Below, piece after piece: positions 37,370 to 45,860 of a stretch of DNA of 64,000 nucleotides (its first letter is position 1; each line of letters opens with the position of its first letter). This stretch comes from Mycolicibacterium celeriflavum (GTDB lineage: Bacteria; Actinomycetota; Actinomycetes; Mycobacteriales; Mycobacteriaceae). The notes below the pieces were generated by a model that saw only the letters and a list, made by a program, of their open reading frames with translations, was not told the DNA's origin and did no database searches. The position numbers and the translations under genes are program-made. The stretch is taken from positions 1,240,001 through 1,304,000 of the forward strand of contig NZ_AP022591.1 of NCBI RefSeq assembly GCF_010731795.1, read 5' to 3'.

Positions 37370-39547
37370 GTGCCGATCGATGGCTACGACGACGAATTGC
37401 GGTCCGAACAGCGATACGTGACCGATTTGTATGCGCGCCTCGACGCCGAGCGCACGCGAGTGCAGGAACGCTACAGCGCGGCGTTGCGCGGTGACGGCGG
37501 ATCTCTCGTCGACCGGGACGCCGAGGTGCGCGCGGTGGCCAAGCGGATGAACCGCCTCAACGTGGCCGATCACGGGCTGTGCTTCGGCCGGTTGGACAGT
37601 GTCGCAGGTGAACGCCTCTACATCGGCCGGATCGGGTTGTTCGACGAGACCGACGAGTACGAACCGCTGCTACTCGACTGGCGGGCCCCGGCTGCTCGCG
37701 CCTTCTACGTCGCGACCGCCGCCAACCCGGAGGGCATGCGTCGGCGCCGCCAGTTTCACTCGCTCGGGCGGCGCATCACCGGCTTCACCGACGAAGTCCT
37801 GGGCAGACCCGCCGGCGGCGAGCGGGGCGACGCGGCGCTGCTGGCGGCGGTCAACGCGCCGCGCGGCGACGGGATGCGCGACATCGTTGCCACGATCCAG
37901 GCCGAGCAGGACGAGATCATCCGACTCGACCACCCGGGCGTGCTGGTGATCGAAGGTGGACCCGGCACCGGTAAGACCGTCGTCGCCCTGCACCGGGTCG
38001 CGTACCTGCTCTACACGCAGCGGGAGCGGATGGAACGTCACGGCGTGCTGGTGATCGGCCCGAACCCGGCGTTCCTGCGCCACGTCGGCCGGGTGCTGCC
38101 GTCGTTGGGCGAGACCAACGTCGTCTTCATGACGACCGGTGACCTCGTTCCGGGTCTGCGGGTCACTGCCGAGGACGGCCCGGACGCGGTACGGGCGAAG
38201 GGCTCGTTGAAGATGCTCGACGTGCTGGCGGCGGCGATCGCCGACCGGCAACGCGTCCCCGAGCGGCCGCTGCCCATCAAGCTGGCCGACGTCACCGTGC
38301 GCATCGATGCCGAGACCGCCGAGTGGGCCATTCAGGAGGCCCGGGAGAGCGGTCTGCCGCACAACGACGCGCGGGCGGTGTTCATCGACGTCATCACGTG
38401 GGTGCTGACCGAGCGCGCGATCGCCCGGATCGGCAAGGGCTGGCTGACGCGCGACGACAAGCAGGCATGGGAGCATCTGCGGGCCGAACTGCTCGACGAG
38501 CTCGGTGAGCACGACGAGTTCGCTGCAGCGCTTGACGGGCTCTGGCCCGAGCTGACGCCGCAGACACTGTTGGCCGAGCTATACCAATCCCGCGAAAGAC
38601 TCACTGCCGCAGGCGCGGACCACTCGCTGTGGCGTGCGCAGGGCGACGCCTGGACAGTGTCGGATGTACCGCTGCTCGACGAACTGGTCGACATGCTCGG
38701 CGGTATCAAGCCCGATGTCGCCGCCGAAAAGGAACGGCAGGAGGAGGCCGCCTACGCCGCCGGGGTGCTGGACCTGATGGTCGCTCGCGAGGATCTGATG
38801 GACGACGAGGATCATCTCATCGCCTCTGACCTGCTCGAGGCCGAGGATCTCGCCGACCGCTTCGCCGAACGCGATACCCGCGACCTTGCCGAACGGGCTG
38901 CCGCCGACCGCGATTGGACGTATCGGCACGTCGTCGTCGACGAAGCACAGGAATTGTCCGAGATGGAGTGGCGGGTGCTGATGCGTCGCTGCCCGAGCAA
39001 GTCGTTCACCGTGGTCGGCGATCTTGCGCAACGCCGATCCGCGGCCGGCGCGACGTCATGGGCCGCGATGCTCGATCCGTATGTGGGCGGTCGCTGGGTC
39101 TACCGGCCGCTGTCGGTGAACTACCGCACGCCGGCTGAGATCATGGCCGTCGCCGCCGGCCTGCTGGCCGAGTTCGCTCCGGAGGTGCAGCCGCCCGAAT
39201 CGGTTCGCGCCAGCGGGGTCCGGCCGTGGTCACGGCACGTGAGCGAGGACGAATTGCCCTGCGGCATCGAGGATTTCGTCCGCGAGGAGGCCGGCCGCGA
39301 GGGCACCTGCGTCGTGATCGGACCACCGGGCGTGCCGGGAACGGTGTCACCGGCCGAGACGAAAGGGCTGGAGTTCGACGCGGTTCTGGTCGTGGCGCCG
39401 GGCCGGATCCTGGCCGACGGTCCCGGCGGCACCGCCGACCTCTACGTCGCTCTGACCCGCACCACCCAACGACTCGGTGTGCTGCATTGCGAACCGTTGC
39501 CGCGGGCGCTGCGTGGACTGTCCCAGGTGGAAGCCGTGGCGGACTGA
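37370..39547 (+). CDS. helR: HelR-type RNA polymerase recycling ATPase
   Basis: 725 residues, SF1-like. An N-terminal coiled-coil-like arm (about 1-65, DELRSEQRYVTDLYARLDAERTRVQERY in pieces) as in HelD proteins; LLLDWRAPAARAFYVA, a HelD-family hallmark, near 100-115; Walker A GGPGTGKT at 196-203; Walker B VVVDEAQE at 521-528; motif VVGDLAQRRS; and a strongly acidic insertion at about 473-501 (REDLMDDEDHL onward), where HelD/HelR proteins carry the primary-channel loop. HelR displaces rifamycins from RNA polymerase and confers intrinsic tolerance in M. abscessus and Streptomyces (established for the family). The RAE-like palindrome upstream supports HelR over generic HelD or UvrD. Confidence 0.85.
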   Translation: MPIDGYDDELRSEQRYVTDLYARLDAERTRVQERYSAALRGDGGSLVDRDAEVRAVAKRMNRLNVADHGLCFGRLDSVAGERLYIGRIGLFDETDEYEPLLLDWRAPAARAFYVATAANPEGMRRRRQFHSLGRRITGFTDEVLGRPAGGERGDAALLAAVNAPRGDGMRDIVATIQAEQDEIIRLDHPGVLVIEGGPGTGKTVVALHRVAYLLYTQRERMERHGVLVIGPNPAFLRHVGRVLPSLGETNVVFMTTGDLVPGLRVTAEDGPDAVRAKGSLKMLDVLAAAIADRQRVPERPLPIKLADVTVRIDAETAEWAIQEARESGLPHNDARAVFIDVITWVLTERAIARIGKGWLTRDDKQAWEHLRAELLDELGEHDEFAAALDGLWPELTPQTLLAELYQSRERLTAAGADHSLWRAQGDAWTVSDVPLLDELVDMLGGIKPDVAAEKERQEEAAYAAGVLDLMVAREDLMDDEDHLIASDLLEAEDLADRFAERDTRDLAERAAADRDWTYRHVVVDEAQELSEMEWRVLMRRCPSKSFTVVGDLAQRRSAAGATSWAAMLDPYVGGRWVYRPLSVNYRTPAEIMAVAAGLLAEFAPEVQPPESVRASGVRPWSRHVSEDELPCGIEDFVREEAGREGTCVVIGPPGVPGTVSPAETKGLEFDAVLVVAPGRILADGPGGTADLYVALTRTTQRLGVLHCEPLPRALRGLSQVEAVAD

Positions 39548-39574
39548 CCGACCGTCAGAGGGGCAGCGAGAAAT

Positions 39575-39994
39575 TCACCACTGGCTCAGTTGGCATTGCA
39601 CGGTGTAGGGGCCGTCCTGTTGCACGGCGACCTGACCGTCGATCGTGATCTCGCAGTGCGGGTTCGGCGGGGCCGTCATCGCGTGCACGCCGGTGCTCGC
39701 GGTCAGGATCGCCCACTGCGGGTCCTCGAGCGTGGTCTCGAACACCCAGGGCACGCCCGGCGCCAGGTTCACCGTCTCCTTTTTCAGGTAGGCGTACGCG
39801 TCGGCGTTGTAGGCCTCCTTGCTCGGAGGCTGCGCCGTCAAGTAGTTGAGCTGGAAGTCTGCGGCGCCCGTCGACGTCAATGTGTACTTGACCAGATGAC
39901 CGGCCGACTGAGCGTCCGCCGTCGCATGGCTGACCGCGACTGACGCCGCTGCGACCATGAAGGCCGCCCCGACCTTGGCTGTAGCTGTTCGCAT
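39575..39994 (-). CDS. Small exported protein, MmpS-like
   Basis: 139 residues from the ATG at 39994. A basic start and hydrophobic stretch (AKVGAAFMVAAASVAVSHATADA) form a signal peptide or anchor. The mature part, VKYTLTSTGAADFQLNYLTAQPPS onward with two late cysteines in HCEITIDGQVAVQQ and TVQCQL, follows the beta-sandwich pattern of MmpS proteins, in which CxITVDGxV and a last Cys are conserved. No MmpL gene is adjacent. It could be an independent secreted relative rather than a transporter accessory protein. Confidence 0.7.
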   Translation of the reverse strand: MRTATAKVGAAFMVAAASVAVSHATADAQSAGHLVKYTLTSTGAADFQLNYLTAQPPSKEAYNADAYAYLKKETVNLAPGVPWVFETTLEDPQWAILTASTGVHAMTAPPNPHCEITIDGQVAVQQDGPYTVQCQLSQW

Positions 39995-40044
39995 GACCGT
40001 CACATCGCCGGACGGTACCAAATCGTTACAGCGCTGGCAGCCAC

Positions 40045-40076
40045 CCTCTTGCGCGAACGCCCTCTTGCGCGAACGT
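40045..40076. repeat. Perfect tandem duplication of a 16-mer
   Basis: CCCTCTTGCGCGAACG occurs twice back to back (40045-40060 and 40061-40076). The second copy runs into the interspersed repeat that begins at 40068, so it looks like an edge duplication of that element. Confidence 0.8.
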
Positions 40077-40130
40077 GCGCGTCTGCCCACGACACGCCGC
40101 TCATTGTCGACGGTTTGCGCACGCTCGCGA
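40068..40130 (+). repeat. Interspersed 61-63 bp repeat with inverted ends, copy a
   Basis: Runs from GCGCGAACGTGCGCG to TGCGCACGCTCGCG, with the ends forming an imperfect inverted repeat. Aligned without gaps, 50 of 61 positions match the reverse complement of copy b at 41375-41435. It lies between the divergent MmpS-like and membrane-protein genes. Confidence 0.75.
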
Positions 40131-40153
40131 CGGGCGAATGGCACAGTTCACCC

Positions 40154-40684
40154 GTGGATAACCCAACCGAGAGCCGCGTGCTCGCCGACACCGGCGGGCT
40201 CGTCGTCACCGATGACGGCCGACGGGTGCTCCTCGTGGACCGAGGCACCGGACCCCTGACGGTGCTGGCATTCGTTCTCGGCGTTGTGACACTCGTCGTG
40301 GCGGGTTTCGGTGTCGTCGCCGTGCTCTCAGGCGTTCCATCTCGCGCGTTGGGCGCCGTGTTCGTGGCGGTCGGGGTTGCGCTTGCGGTCGTGACGTTCG
40401 TCATTGTGCGCAAGTTCCGCCGCATGCGGAGTCGACCGCTGAACGAGTGCCGGCCGGCAGCGGTACTCGACCGCAAGCTCGGACTGTTCAGCTACCGCGG
40501 CGGCGCGTTGGTGCAACTCGATCAGGTGCGGTTCGCCCGAAAATTTCAAATCGGTTCCAGCTCACCGAAACTCGTAGCGGTGACTCCGGGTGGGACGAAG
40601 GTGCTCAAGCGCGGCAATCCGTTCGACGGCGGGGTGGGCCACGTGGACGAGCTGCTGAATTCGGTTGCCCGCGGCACTGCGTGA
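40154..40684 (+). CDS. Two-helix membrane protein of unknown function
   Basis: 176 residues from a GTG at 40154; the frame is open about 35 codons further left but there it runs through the repeat at 40068-40130. A cytoplasmic N-terminus of about 35 residues is followed by two hydrophobic segments (about 36-58 and 64-83), a basic loop with VRKFRRMRSRPLNE, and a C-terminal domain with a PH-like feel (RKLGLFSYRGGALVQLDQVRFARKF). No recognised family. It precedes the CMD gene by 18 bases, probably in one transcript. Confidence 0.65.
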   Translation: MDNPTESRVLADTGGLVVTDDGRRVLLVDRGTGPLTVLAFVLGVVTLVVAGFGVVAVLSGVPSRALGAVFVAVGVALAVVTFVIVRKFRRMRSRPLNECRPAAVLDRKLGLFSYRGGALVQLDQVRFARKFQIGSSSPKLVAVTPGGTKVLKRGNPFDGGVGHVDELLNSVARGTA

Positions 40685-40702
40685 ATAGTCCAGGAGATAA
40701 CC

Positions 40703-41344
40703 ATGCCACGACTCGATCCTGTTCCGCGCGCTGAGGTCAGCGACGAATTCACGCTGAACATGTACGAATTCATGTTCGGCGACCGTGATCCGGTCGCCGA
40801 ACCCGGCGCCATCGGCGGGACGACCGGGGACTGGTGGACCGTGTTCGCCCAGTCCCCTGCGGCGTTGCGGCACGCGGTGCGAGGCTTTCGGCTCTACCGC
40901 CAGGAGGTCACCATCCGGCCGGACCACCGTGAGCTGGGCCAGATTCGGGCCGGCTGGGTGGTCGGAAGCCAGTTCGTCTTCTCCCAGCACTGCAAGGCAA
41001 GTCGGTCGGCGGGGCTGTCGGAGGAGAAGATCGCGGCGATCCCGTCCTGGCAGACCGCCGACTGCTTCGACCACACCGAACGCCTACTGCTCGCCTACGC
41101 CGACTGCCTTGCTGGTCAACAGGGCCGAGTGCCCGAGCGGCTGTTCGAACAGCTGCGGGAGGTCTTCAGTGATCGGGAGATCCTCGAATTCACCTACACC
41201 ACAACGATGTACGTAATGCACGCGATCATGTCGCGGGCCCTGAGGCTGGAGTTCGACGACCGCGACGACCCGGTCGTTGAAGTGAAGGCCGCCGACGGCA
41301 GCGACACACTCGACATCGGCGCCGCCACATCGGGCGACGAGTGA
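40703..41344 (+). CDS. Carboxymuconolactone decarboxylase (AhpD-like) family protein
   Basis: 213 residues, helical, with the family segments LRHAVRGFRLYRQE, ELGQIRAGWVVGSQFVFSQHCKASRSAGLS and DHTERLLLAYADCLAGQQGRVPERLFEQLREVFSDREILEFTYTTTMY in sequence. Only one cysteine (C97) is in the HCKA position, so a CxxC thiol-peroxidase activity like AhpD is unlikely. An AGGAGA ribosome site precedes the ATG. Function not assignable. Confidence 0.82.
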   Translation: MPRLDPVPRAEVSDEFTLNMYEFMFGDRDPVAEPGAIGGTTGDWWTVFAQSPAALRHAVRGFRLYRQEVTIRPDHRELGQIRAGWVVGSQFVFSQHCKASRSAGLSEEKIAAIPSWQTADCFDHTERLLLAYADCLAGQQGRVPERLFEQLREVFSDREILEFTYTTTMYVMHAIMSRALRLEFDDRDDPVVEVKAADGSDTLDIGAATSGDE

Positions 41345-41374
41345 CCATGCGCGAGAACGCACGCTCGTGACTTC

Positions 41375-41435
41375 GTGAGCGTGCGCAAGATGTCGAAAAT
41401 CAGCGGCGCGTCGTGTGCAAACACGCACGCTCGCG
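41375..41435 (-). repeat. Interspersed repeat, copy b (inverted orientation)
   Basis: Reverse complement is 82% identical over 61 ungapped positions to copy a. It lies in the 122-bp gap between the convergent CMD and hisS genes. Just left of it, CGCACGCTC (41359-41367) and GAGCGTGCG (41377-41385) form an additional hairpin, so the region probably also ends both transcripts. Confidence 0.75.
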
Positions 41436-41466
41436 GATGATCTCGCGGTTGATCTCGCGCGGGTGA

Positions 41467-42732
41467 TCAGGCGCGGTTGAGGCGTGAAAGCACCTCGGCC
41501 AACACGCCGTCGACCGGGATGTCCGTCTGTTCACCCGTCGCCAGGTTCTTCACACCGATGGTGCCCGCCTCGATGTCGCGGTCACCGGCCACCAGCGCAA
41601 GCGCTGCACCCGACCGGTCCGCGGCGCGCATCGCACCCTTGATGCCCCGATCGCCGTAAGCGAGGTCGACCCGCACGCCCGCCGCACGCAGCCGCGCAGC
41701 CAACACCGCCAGCCTCACCTTGGCCTGCTCCCCCAGTGGAACACCGAATACGTCGGCCCGCGCCGTCCCGCCGACGCTCTTGCCCTCCGTCTTCAGCGCC
41801 AACAAGGTGCGATCGACGCCTAGTCCAAACCCGATGCCGGACAGGTCTTTTCCGCCGAGCTGCGCCATCAGCCCGTCGTAGCGCCCGCCGCCGCCGATGC
41901 CCGACTGCGCGCCCAGGCCGTCGTGCACGAACTCGAACGTGGTCTTGGTGTAGTAGTCCAACCCGCGCACCATGCGCGGATTGATGACGTACGGCACCTC
42001 CAGCGCGTCGAGATGCGCCAGCACACTGTCGAAGTGCTGCTTGGCGACATCGGACAGGTGATCCAGCATCACGGGCGCGTCGGCGGTCATCGCGCGCACC
42101 GCAGGTCGCTTGTCGTCGAGTACCCGCAGCGGGTTGATCTCCGCGCGCTGTCGTGTCTCCTCGTCGAGGTCGAGCTTGAATAGAAACTCCTGCAACAACT
42201 CCCGGTACTGCGGGCGGCAGGTGTCGTCGCCCAGCGACGTGATCTCGAGACGGAAGCCGTCGAGCCCCAGCGAGCGGAAACCGGCATCGGCGATCGCGAT
42301 GACCTCGGCGTCGAGGGCGGGGTCGTCGACACCGATGGCCTCCACACCCACCTGCTGTAGCTGGCGATAACGACCGGCCTGAGGACGTTCGTACCGGAAG
42401 AACGGCCCGGCGTAGCACAGCTTGACCGGCAGCGGGCCACGGTCGAGGCCGTGTTCGATGACGGCGCGAATCACGCCCGCGGTGCCCTCGGGTCGCAGGG
42501 TCACCGACCGGCCACCGCGGTCGGCGAAGGTGTACATCTCCTTCGATACCACATCGGTGGACTCGCCGACCCCACGTGCGAACAGCGCGGTGTCCTCGAA
42601 GATGGGCAGTTCGATGTCGCCGTAACCGGCCCGCCGCGCCGTGTCGAGCAGACCGTCGCGGACGCCGACGAACTGTGCCGAGTCGGGCGGCAGGTAGTCC
42701 GGGACGCCCTTGGGCGCCTGAAAATCACTCAC
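41467..42732 (-). CDS. hisS: Histidyl-tRNA synthetase
   Basis: 421 residues from a GTG. Class II core with the N-terminal [13 protein letters not shown] opening, motif 2 [23 protein letters not shown], the histidine-binding [18 protein letters not shown] and GGGGRYDGL loops, and a C-terminal anticodon-binding domain. Nine bases downstream of the glyoxalase-II-like gene on the same strand, the order seen in M. tuberculosis (Rv2581c-Rv2580c). Confidence 0.96.
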   Translation of the reverse strand: MSDFQAPKGVPDYLPPDSAQFVGVRDGLLDTARRAGYGDIELPIFEDTALFARGVGESTDVVSKEMYTFADRGGRSVTLRPEGTAGVIRAVIEHGLDRGPLPVKLCYAGPFFRYERPQAGRYRQLQQVGVEAIGVDDPALDAEVIAIADAGFRSLGLDGFRLEITSLGDDTCRPQYRELLQEFLFKLDLDEETRQRAEINPLRVLDDKRPAVRAMTADAPVMLDHLSDVAKQHFDSVLAHLDALEVPYVINPRMVRGLDYYTKTTFEFVHDGLGAQSGIGGGGRYDGLMAQLGGKDLSGIGFGLGVDRTLLALKTEGKSVGGTARADVFGVPLGEQAKVRLAVLAARLRAAGVRVDLAYGDRGIKGAMRAADRSGAALALVAGDRDIEAGTIGVKNLATGEQTDIPVDGVLAEVLSRLNRA

Positions 42733-42741
42733 TGGAGCTCA

Positions 42742-43434
42742 CTAGGTCAGGCCTTCGAGGAACGGGTTGGTGCGGCGTTCGACGCCGATCGTGGTTTTGG
42801 GACCGTGTCCCGGTAGTACCACGGTGTCGTCGTCGAGCACCAACAGTTTGTTGACGATCGAGCCGAGCAGGTCCCGGCCGCTGCCGCCGGGCAGGTCCGT
42901 ACGGCCCACCGACTGCCGGAACAGGGTATCGCCCGTGAACGCCACCGAGCCGGGTCCCGCCTCGATGGCCGAGTCGACGCGGAACACCACCGATCCCCGG
43001 GTGTGGCCGGGCGTGTGGTCGACGGTGACCGTGACGCCGCCCAACTCGACTTTGTCGCCGTCCCGGTCGAGTTCGACGACCTGCTTCGGCTCCCGGAAGA
43101 GCGCCCCGAATGCGGAGCTAGCCAGCCCCCCGATGAAGCCCCGCCCGAAGTCCTTGATCGGGTCGGTCAGCATGAAGCGGTCCTCGGGATGGATGTAGGC
43201 GGGGCAGCCGTAGGTGTCAGCCACCTTCTGGGCCGACCAGATGTGGTCGATGTGCCCGTGTGTCAGAAGGACCGCCGCGGGTGTCAGGTGGTTCTCATCC
43301 AGGATCCGGCGCAACGTCCCCATCGCCCGCTGACCGGGGTCGACGACGATGGCGTCGGTCCCGGTCCGTGGGGCAAGCACGTAGCAGTTGCACGCCAGCA
43401 TGCCGGCCGGAAACCCGGTGATGAACACGACCAC
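42742..43434 (-). CDS. Glyoxalase II-like MBL hydrolase (Rv2581c homologue)
   Basis: 230 residues. Metal motif THGHIDH (H59, H61, D63, H64), then His in DHTPGHTRGS, Asp in FTGDTLF and His in LPGHGPKT complete the dinuclear site. In this family glyoxalase II hydrolyses S-lactoylglutathione; mycobacteria lack glutathione, so a mycothiol thioester is a likelier substrate (inference). Start uncertain between GTGs at 43434 and 43428; the former sits five bases after GGGA. Upstream open sequence is antisense to ppiB and is not accepted. Divergent from ppiB. Confidence 0.88.
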   Translation of the reverse strand: MVVFITGFPAGMLACNCYVLAPRTGTDAIVVDPGQRAMGTLRRILDENHLTPAAVLLTHGHIDHIWSAQKVADTYGCPAYIHPEDRFMLTDPIKDFGRGFIGGLASSAFGALFREPKQVVELDRDGDKVELGGVTVTVDHTPGHTRGSVVFRVDSAIEAGPGSVAFTGDTLFRQSVGRTDLPGGSGRDLLGSIVNKLLVLDDDTVVLPGHGPKTTIGVERRTNPFLEGLT

Positions 43435-43531
43435 CAGTTTCCCATCCCCGGTGACGTGGGCGGCAGCGCCACACTCAGCAACGCCTGGCACACTCGTTTC
43501 CGACCGATCGACAACGAGGAGGACACCGGCG

Positions 43532-44404
43532 GTGCCGACCAACGAACAGCGGCGGGCGACAGCGAAGCGCAAACTCGAGCGGCAGATGGAACGCCGCGCC
43601 GAGAAGGCACGTAAGCGGCGCCTGTACACGATCATCGGCTCGGTGGCGGGCGCGATCGTCGTGATCGCCGCGGTCGTCGCGACCGTCGTCATCACCAACA
43701 AGGATTCGGGCAGCCAGAATGCGGCAGCCTCCACCGAAACCTCCACCAGCCCCTCGCCGTCGGCAGATGGCGGCCTGCCCGAGTTCGTAGCACCGGCCGG
43801 CCTCGGCGAGAACTGCCAGTACCCGGCGTCGGCGGAGAAGGCCAGCAAGAAGGTCAACCCGCCGCGCACCGGCAAGGTTCCCACCGAACCCGCCGAGATC
43901 AGCGTCAGCATGTCCACCGACCAGGGCAACATCGGCCTGATACTCGACAACGCCAAGGCGCCGTGCACGGTCAACAGCTTTGCCAGCCTCGCCCAGCAGG
44001 GCTACTTCGACGACACCACCTGCCACCGGCTGACCACCGCCGAACAGCTCAAGGTGCTGCAGTGCGGCGACCCGACCGGCGAGGGCACCGGCGGCCCGGG
44101 TTACTCGTTCGCCAACGAGTATCCGACCAACCAGTACCAACCCGACGATCCCAAGCTGACCGAGCCGGTGACCTATCCGCGCGGCACCGTCGCCATGGCC
44201 AACGCCGGCGCCGACACCAACGGCAGCCAGTTCTTCCTCGTCTACGGGGACTCGAAGCTGCCGCCGAACTACACCGTGTTCGGCAAGATCGACGAAACCG
44301 GCCTGGCCACGCTGGACAAGATCGCCAAGGCCGGCGTTGCCGGTGGCGGTCAGGACGGTGCACCGGCCACGCCGGTCAAGGTGAAGTCGATCCTGCTGGA
44401 CTGA
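43532..44404 (+). CDS. ppiB: Membrane-anchored cyclophilin-type peptidyl-prolyl isomerase
   Basis: 290 residues from a GTG preceded by AGGAGG ten bases upstream. A basic cytoplasmic start (EQRRATAKRKLERQMERRAEKARKRR), one transmembrane helix (about 34-55), a Ser/Thr/Pro linker, then the cyclophilin domain with TTCHRLTTAEQLKVLQCGDPTGEGTGGPGY in its active-site strand, MANAGADTNGSQFFLVYGDS and YTVFGKI. The catalytic-type Arg, Phe and Gln positions are kept. Homologue of Rv2582. Four bases upstream of a paralogue. Confidence 0.9.
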   Translation: MPTNEQRRATAKRKLERQMERRAEKARKRRLYTIIGSVAGAIVVIAAVVATVVITNKDSGSQNAAASTETSTSPSPSADGGLPEFVAPAGLGENCQYPASAEKASKKVNPPRTGKVPTEPAEISVSMSTDQGNIGLILDNAKAPCTVNSFASLAQQGYFDDTTCHRLTTAEQLKVLQCGDPTGEGTGGPGYSFANEYPTNQYQPDDPKLTEPVTYPRGTVAMANAGADTNGSQFFLVYGDSKLPPNYTVFGKIDETGLATLDKIAKAGVAGGGQDGAPATPVKVKSILLD

Positions 44405-44408
44405 TGTC

Positions 44409-45416
44409 GTGACGACACCGCCGAGCGGCGGATTTCCGCCCCAGCCACCGCCGTACGGCTATCCGCCGCAGTACTACGGTTATCCGCCGCCTAAGCAGAC
44501 CAACGCGCTGGCCATCGTGGCTCTGGTGTGCGCGTTCGTCTTTGCGCCACTGGGCATCCTGTTCGGCCACCTTTCGCTGTCGCAGATCAAGAAGACCGGC
44601 GAGGAGGGCCGCGGCCTGGCGATCGCCGGTCTGGTCATCGGATACCTGGTGACCGTGGTGACGGTGCTGGTCATCGTCGCCAGCGTCGTCTTCATCGCGA
44701 CGGTGGCGCGCGAACTCGAGTCGCTCGACGGCACGGACTCGAGCTACCCGGACATCACGGCGACACCGGGCCAGCAAACCGACGAGCTTCCCGAATTCAA
44801 GCCGCCTGCGACCCTCGGCTCGAACTGCCAGTACCCGCCGACCTCCGAACCGGCCAGCAAGCCGGCCAAGCCGCCGCGAACCGGCCCGGTGCCGACCGAC
44901 CCCGAGTTCGTCAGCGCCAGCATGACCACCAACAGGGGCAACATCGGCCTGCAGCTCGACAACGCCAAGGCCCCGTGCACGGTCAACAACTTCGCCAGCC
45001 TGGCCCAGCAGGGCTTTTTCGACGACACGCCGTGCCACCGCCTGACGACGAGCGAGGCCCTCGGCGTGCTTCAGTGCGGCGACCCGAGCGGCACCGGCAC
45101 CGGTGGGCCGGGCTACCAGTTTCCGAACGAATATCCGACCAATCAGTTCCGGTTGAGCGATCCGGCGATGAGGACGCCGATCCGCTATCCGCGCGGAACG
45201 CTGGCGATGGCCAACGCGGGCGTCGGCACCAACGGCAGCCAGTTCTTCCTCGTCTACCAGGACTCGCTGCTGCCGCCGACGTACACGGCGTTCGGCACGA
45301 TCGACGCGACCGGTCTGGCCACGGTGGACGCGATCGCCGAGGAGGGCGTCGCCGACGGCAGCGAAGACGGCGAGCCGGCCGCCGACGTGTCCATCGAATC
45401 AATCCGACTCGACTGA
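44409..45416 (+). CDS. DUF4190-cyclophilin fusion, paralogue of the preceding gene
   Basis: 335 residues from a GTG. A Pro/Tyr/Gly-rich N-terminus (about 1-28), two transmembrane helices in a DUF4190 unit (LAIVALVCAFVFAPLGILFGHLSLSQIKKTGEEGRGLAIAGLVIGYL, about 32-80), a linker, and a cyclophilin domain nearly parallel to the preceding gene from PEFKPPATLGSNCQYPP onward, including DTPCHRLTTSEALGVLQCGDPSG and MANAGVGTNGSQFFLVYQDS. A tandem duplication followed by exchange of the membrane anchor is the simplest explanation. Likely co-transcribed with ppiB. Confidence 0.88.
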   Translation: MTTPPSGGFPPQPPPYGYPPQYYGYPPPKQTNALAIVALVCAFVFAPLGILFGHLSLSQIKKTGEEGRGLAIAGLVIGYLVTVVTVLVIVASVVFIATVARELESLDGTDSSYPDITATPGQQTDELPEFKPPATLGSNCQYPPTSEPASKPAKPPRTGPVPTDPEFVSASMTTNRGNIGLQLDNAKAPCTVNNFASLAQQGFFDDTPCHRLTTSEALGVLQCGDPSGTGTGGPGYQFPNEYPTNQFRLSDPAMRTPIRYPRGTLAMANAGVGTNGSQFFLVYQDSLLPPTYTAFGTIDATGLATVDAIAEEGVADGSEDGEPAADVSIESIRLD

Positions 45417-45431
45417 CCCTCCGACTGTCGG

Positions 45432-45725
45432 CTACTCGCTCGGCGCGGTCTCGATGTAGAACTCGACGTCGTCACCCTCGACTTTGGTCACCCGCATGTT
45501 CGCGGTGTACTCCTTGCCCTCCGGTCCGGTGAACGTGCACTCGAACTTCGTGCCCTCCTCGGCCTCGACGCCGTCGGGGCACTTCACGTCGGTCGGCTTG
45601 AAGCCGGTCTGTTCCGAGACGAGGTCGACGACCGATTTGGCGGCCCCTTCCGGCTTGATCGTGGAACTGCAACCGACGACCACGACGCCGAGCAAAACGA
45701 GAACGACGACCAGGGCGGGACGCAT
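45432..45725 (-). CDS. DUF4333 lipoprotein
   Basis: 97 residues from the ATG at 45725. A hydrophobic signal with lipobox VVGC (C19) predicts lipid anchoring outside the membrane; the mature part (KSVVDLVSEQTGFKPTDVKCPDGVEAEEGTKFECTFTGPEG in pieces) has two cysteines spaced for one disulfide, typical of the actinobacterial DUF4333 family. An ATG 14 codons upstream would spoil the signal peptide. Function unknown. Convergent with the cyclophilin fusion, 15 bases apart. Confidence 0.82.
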   Translation of the reverse strand: MRPALVVVLVLLGVVVVGCSSTIKPEGAAKSVVDLVSEQTGFKPTDVKCPDGVEAEEGTKFECTFTGPEGKEYTANMRVTKVEGDDVEFYIETAPSE

Positions 45726-45789
45726 CGTCGCAGTATCGCAGACCCGGCAAAAATTGACGTGTGTCATTTCAATTTGCCGGCGAGCACCG

Positions 45790-45860
45790 ATCGCGGCTCA
45801 CGCCGCTGCTGTCACGCCGCTTCTGCCCCATCGCGGCTCACGCCGCTACTGTCACGCCGC
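45790..45860. repeat. Direct duplication of the relA 3' end
   Basis: A 31-base unit ending CTGTCACGCCGC occurs at 45790-45820 and 45830-45860, 40 bases apart, with one mismatch. The second copy contains the relA stop codon (45852-45854) and last codons; the first is a non-coding echo. Each copy contains GCGGC-TCAC-GCCGC, a small hairpin. Confidence 0.8.

Noticed and set aside
37370..39547. UvrD/Rep-type DNA helicase as the identity of the ATPase
   Set aside because: The HelD hallmark LLLDWRAPAARAFYV, the N-terminal arm, the acidic loop and the RAE-like site fit an RNA-polymerase-acting HelR better.
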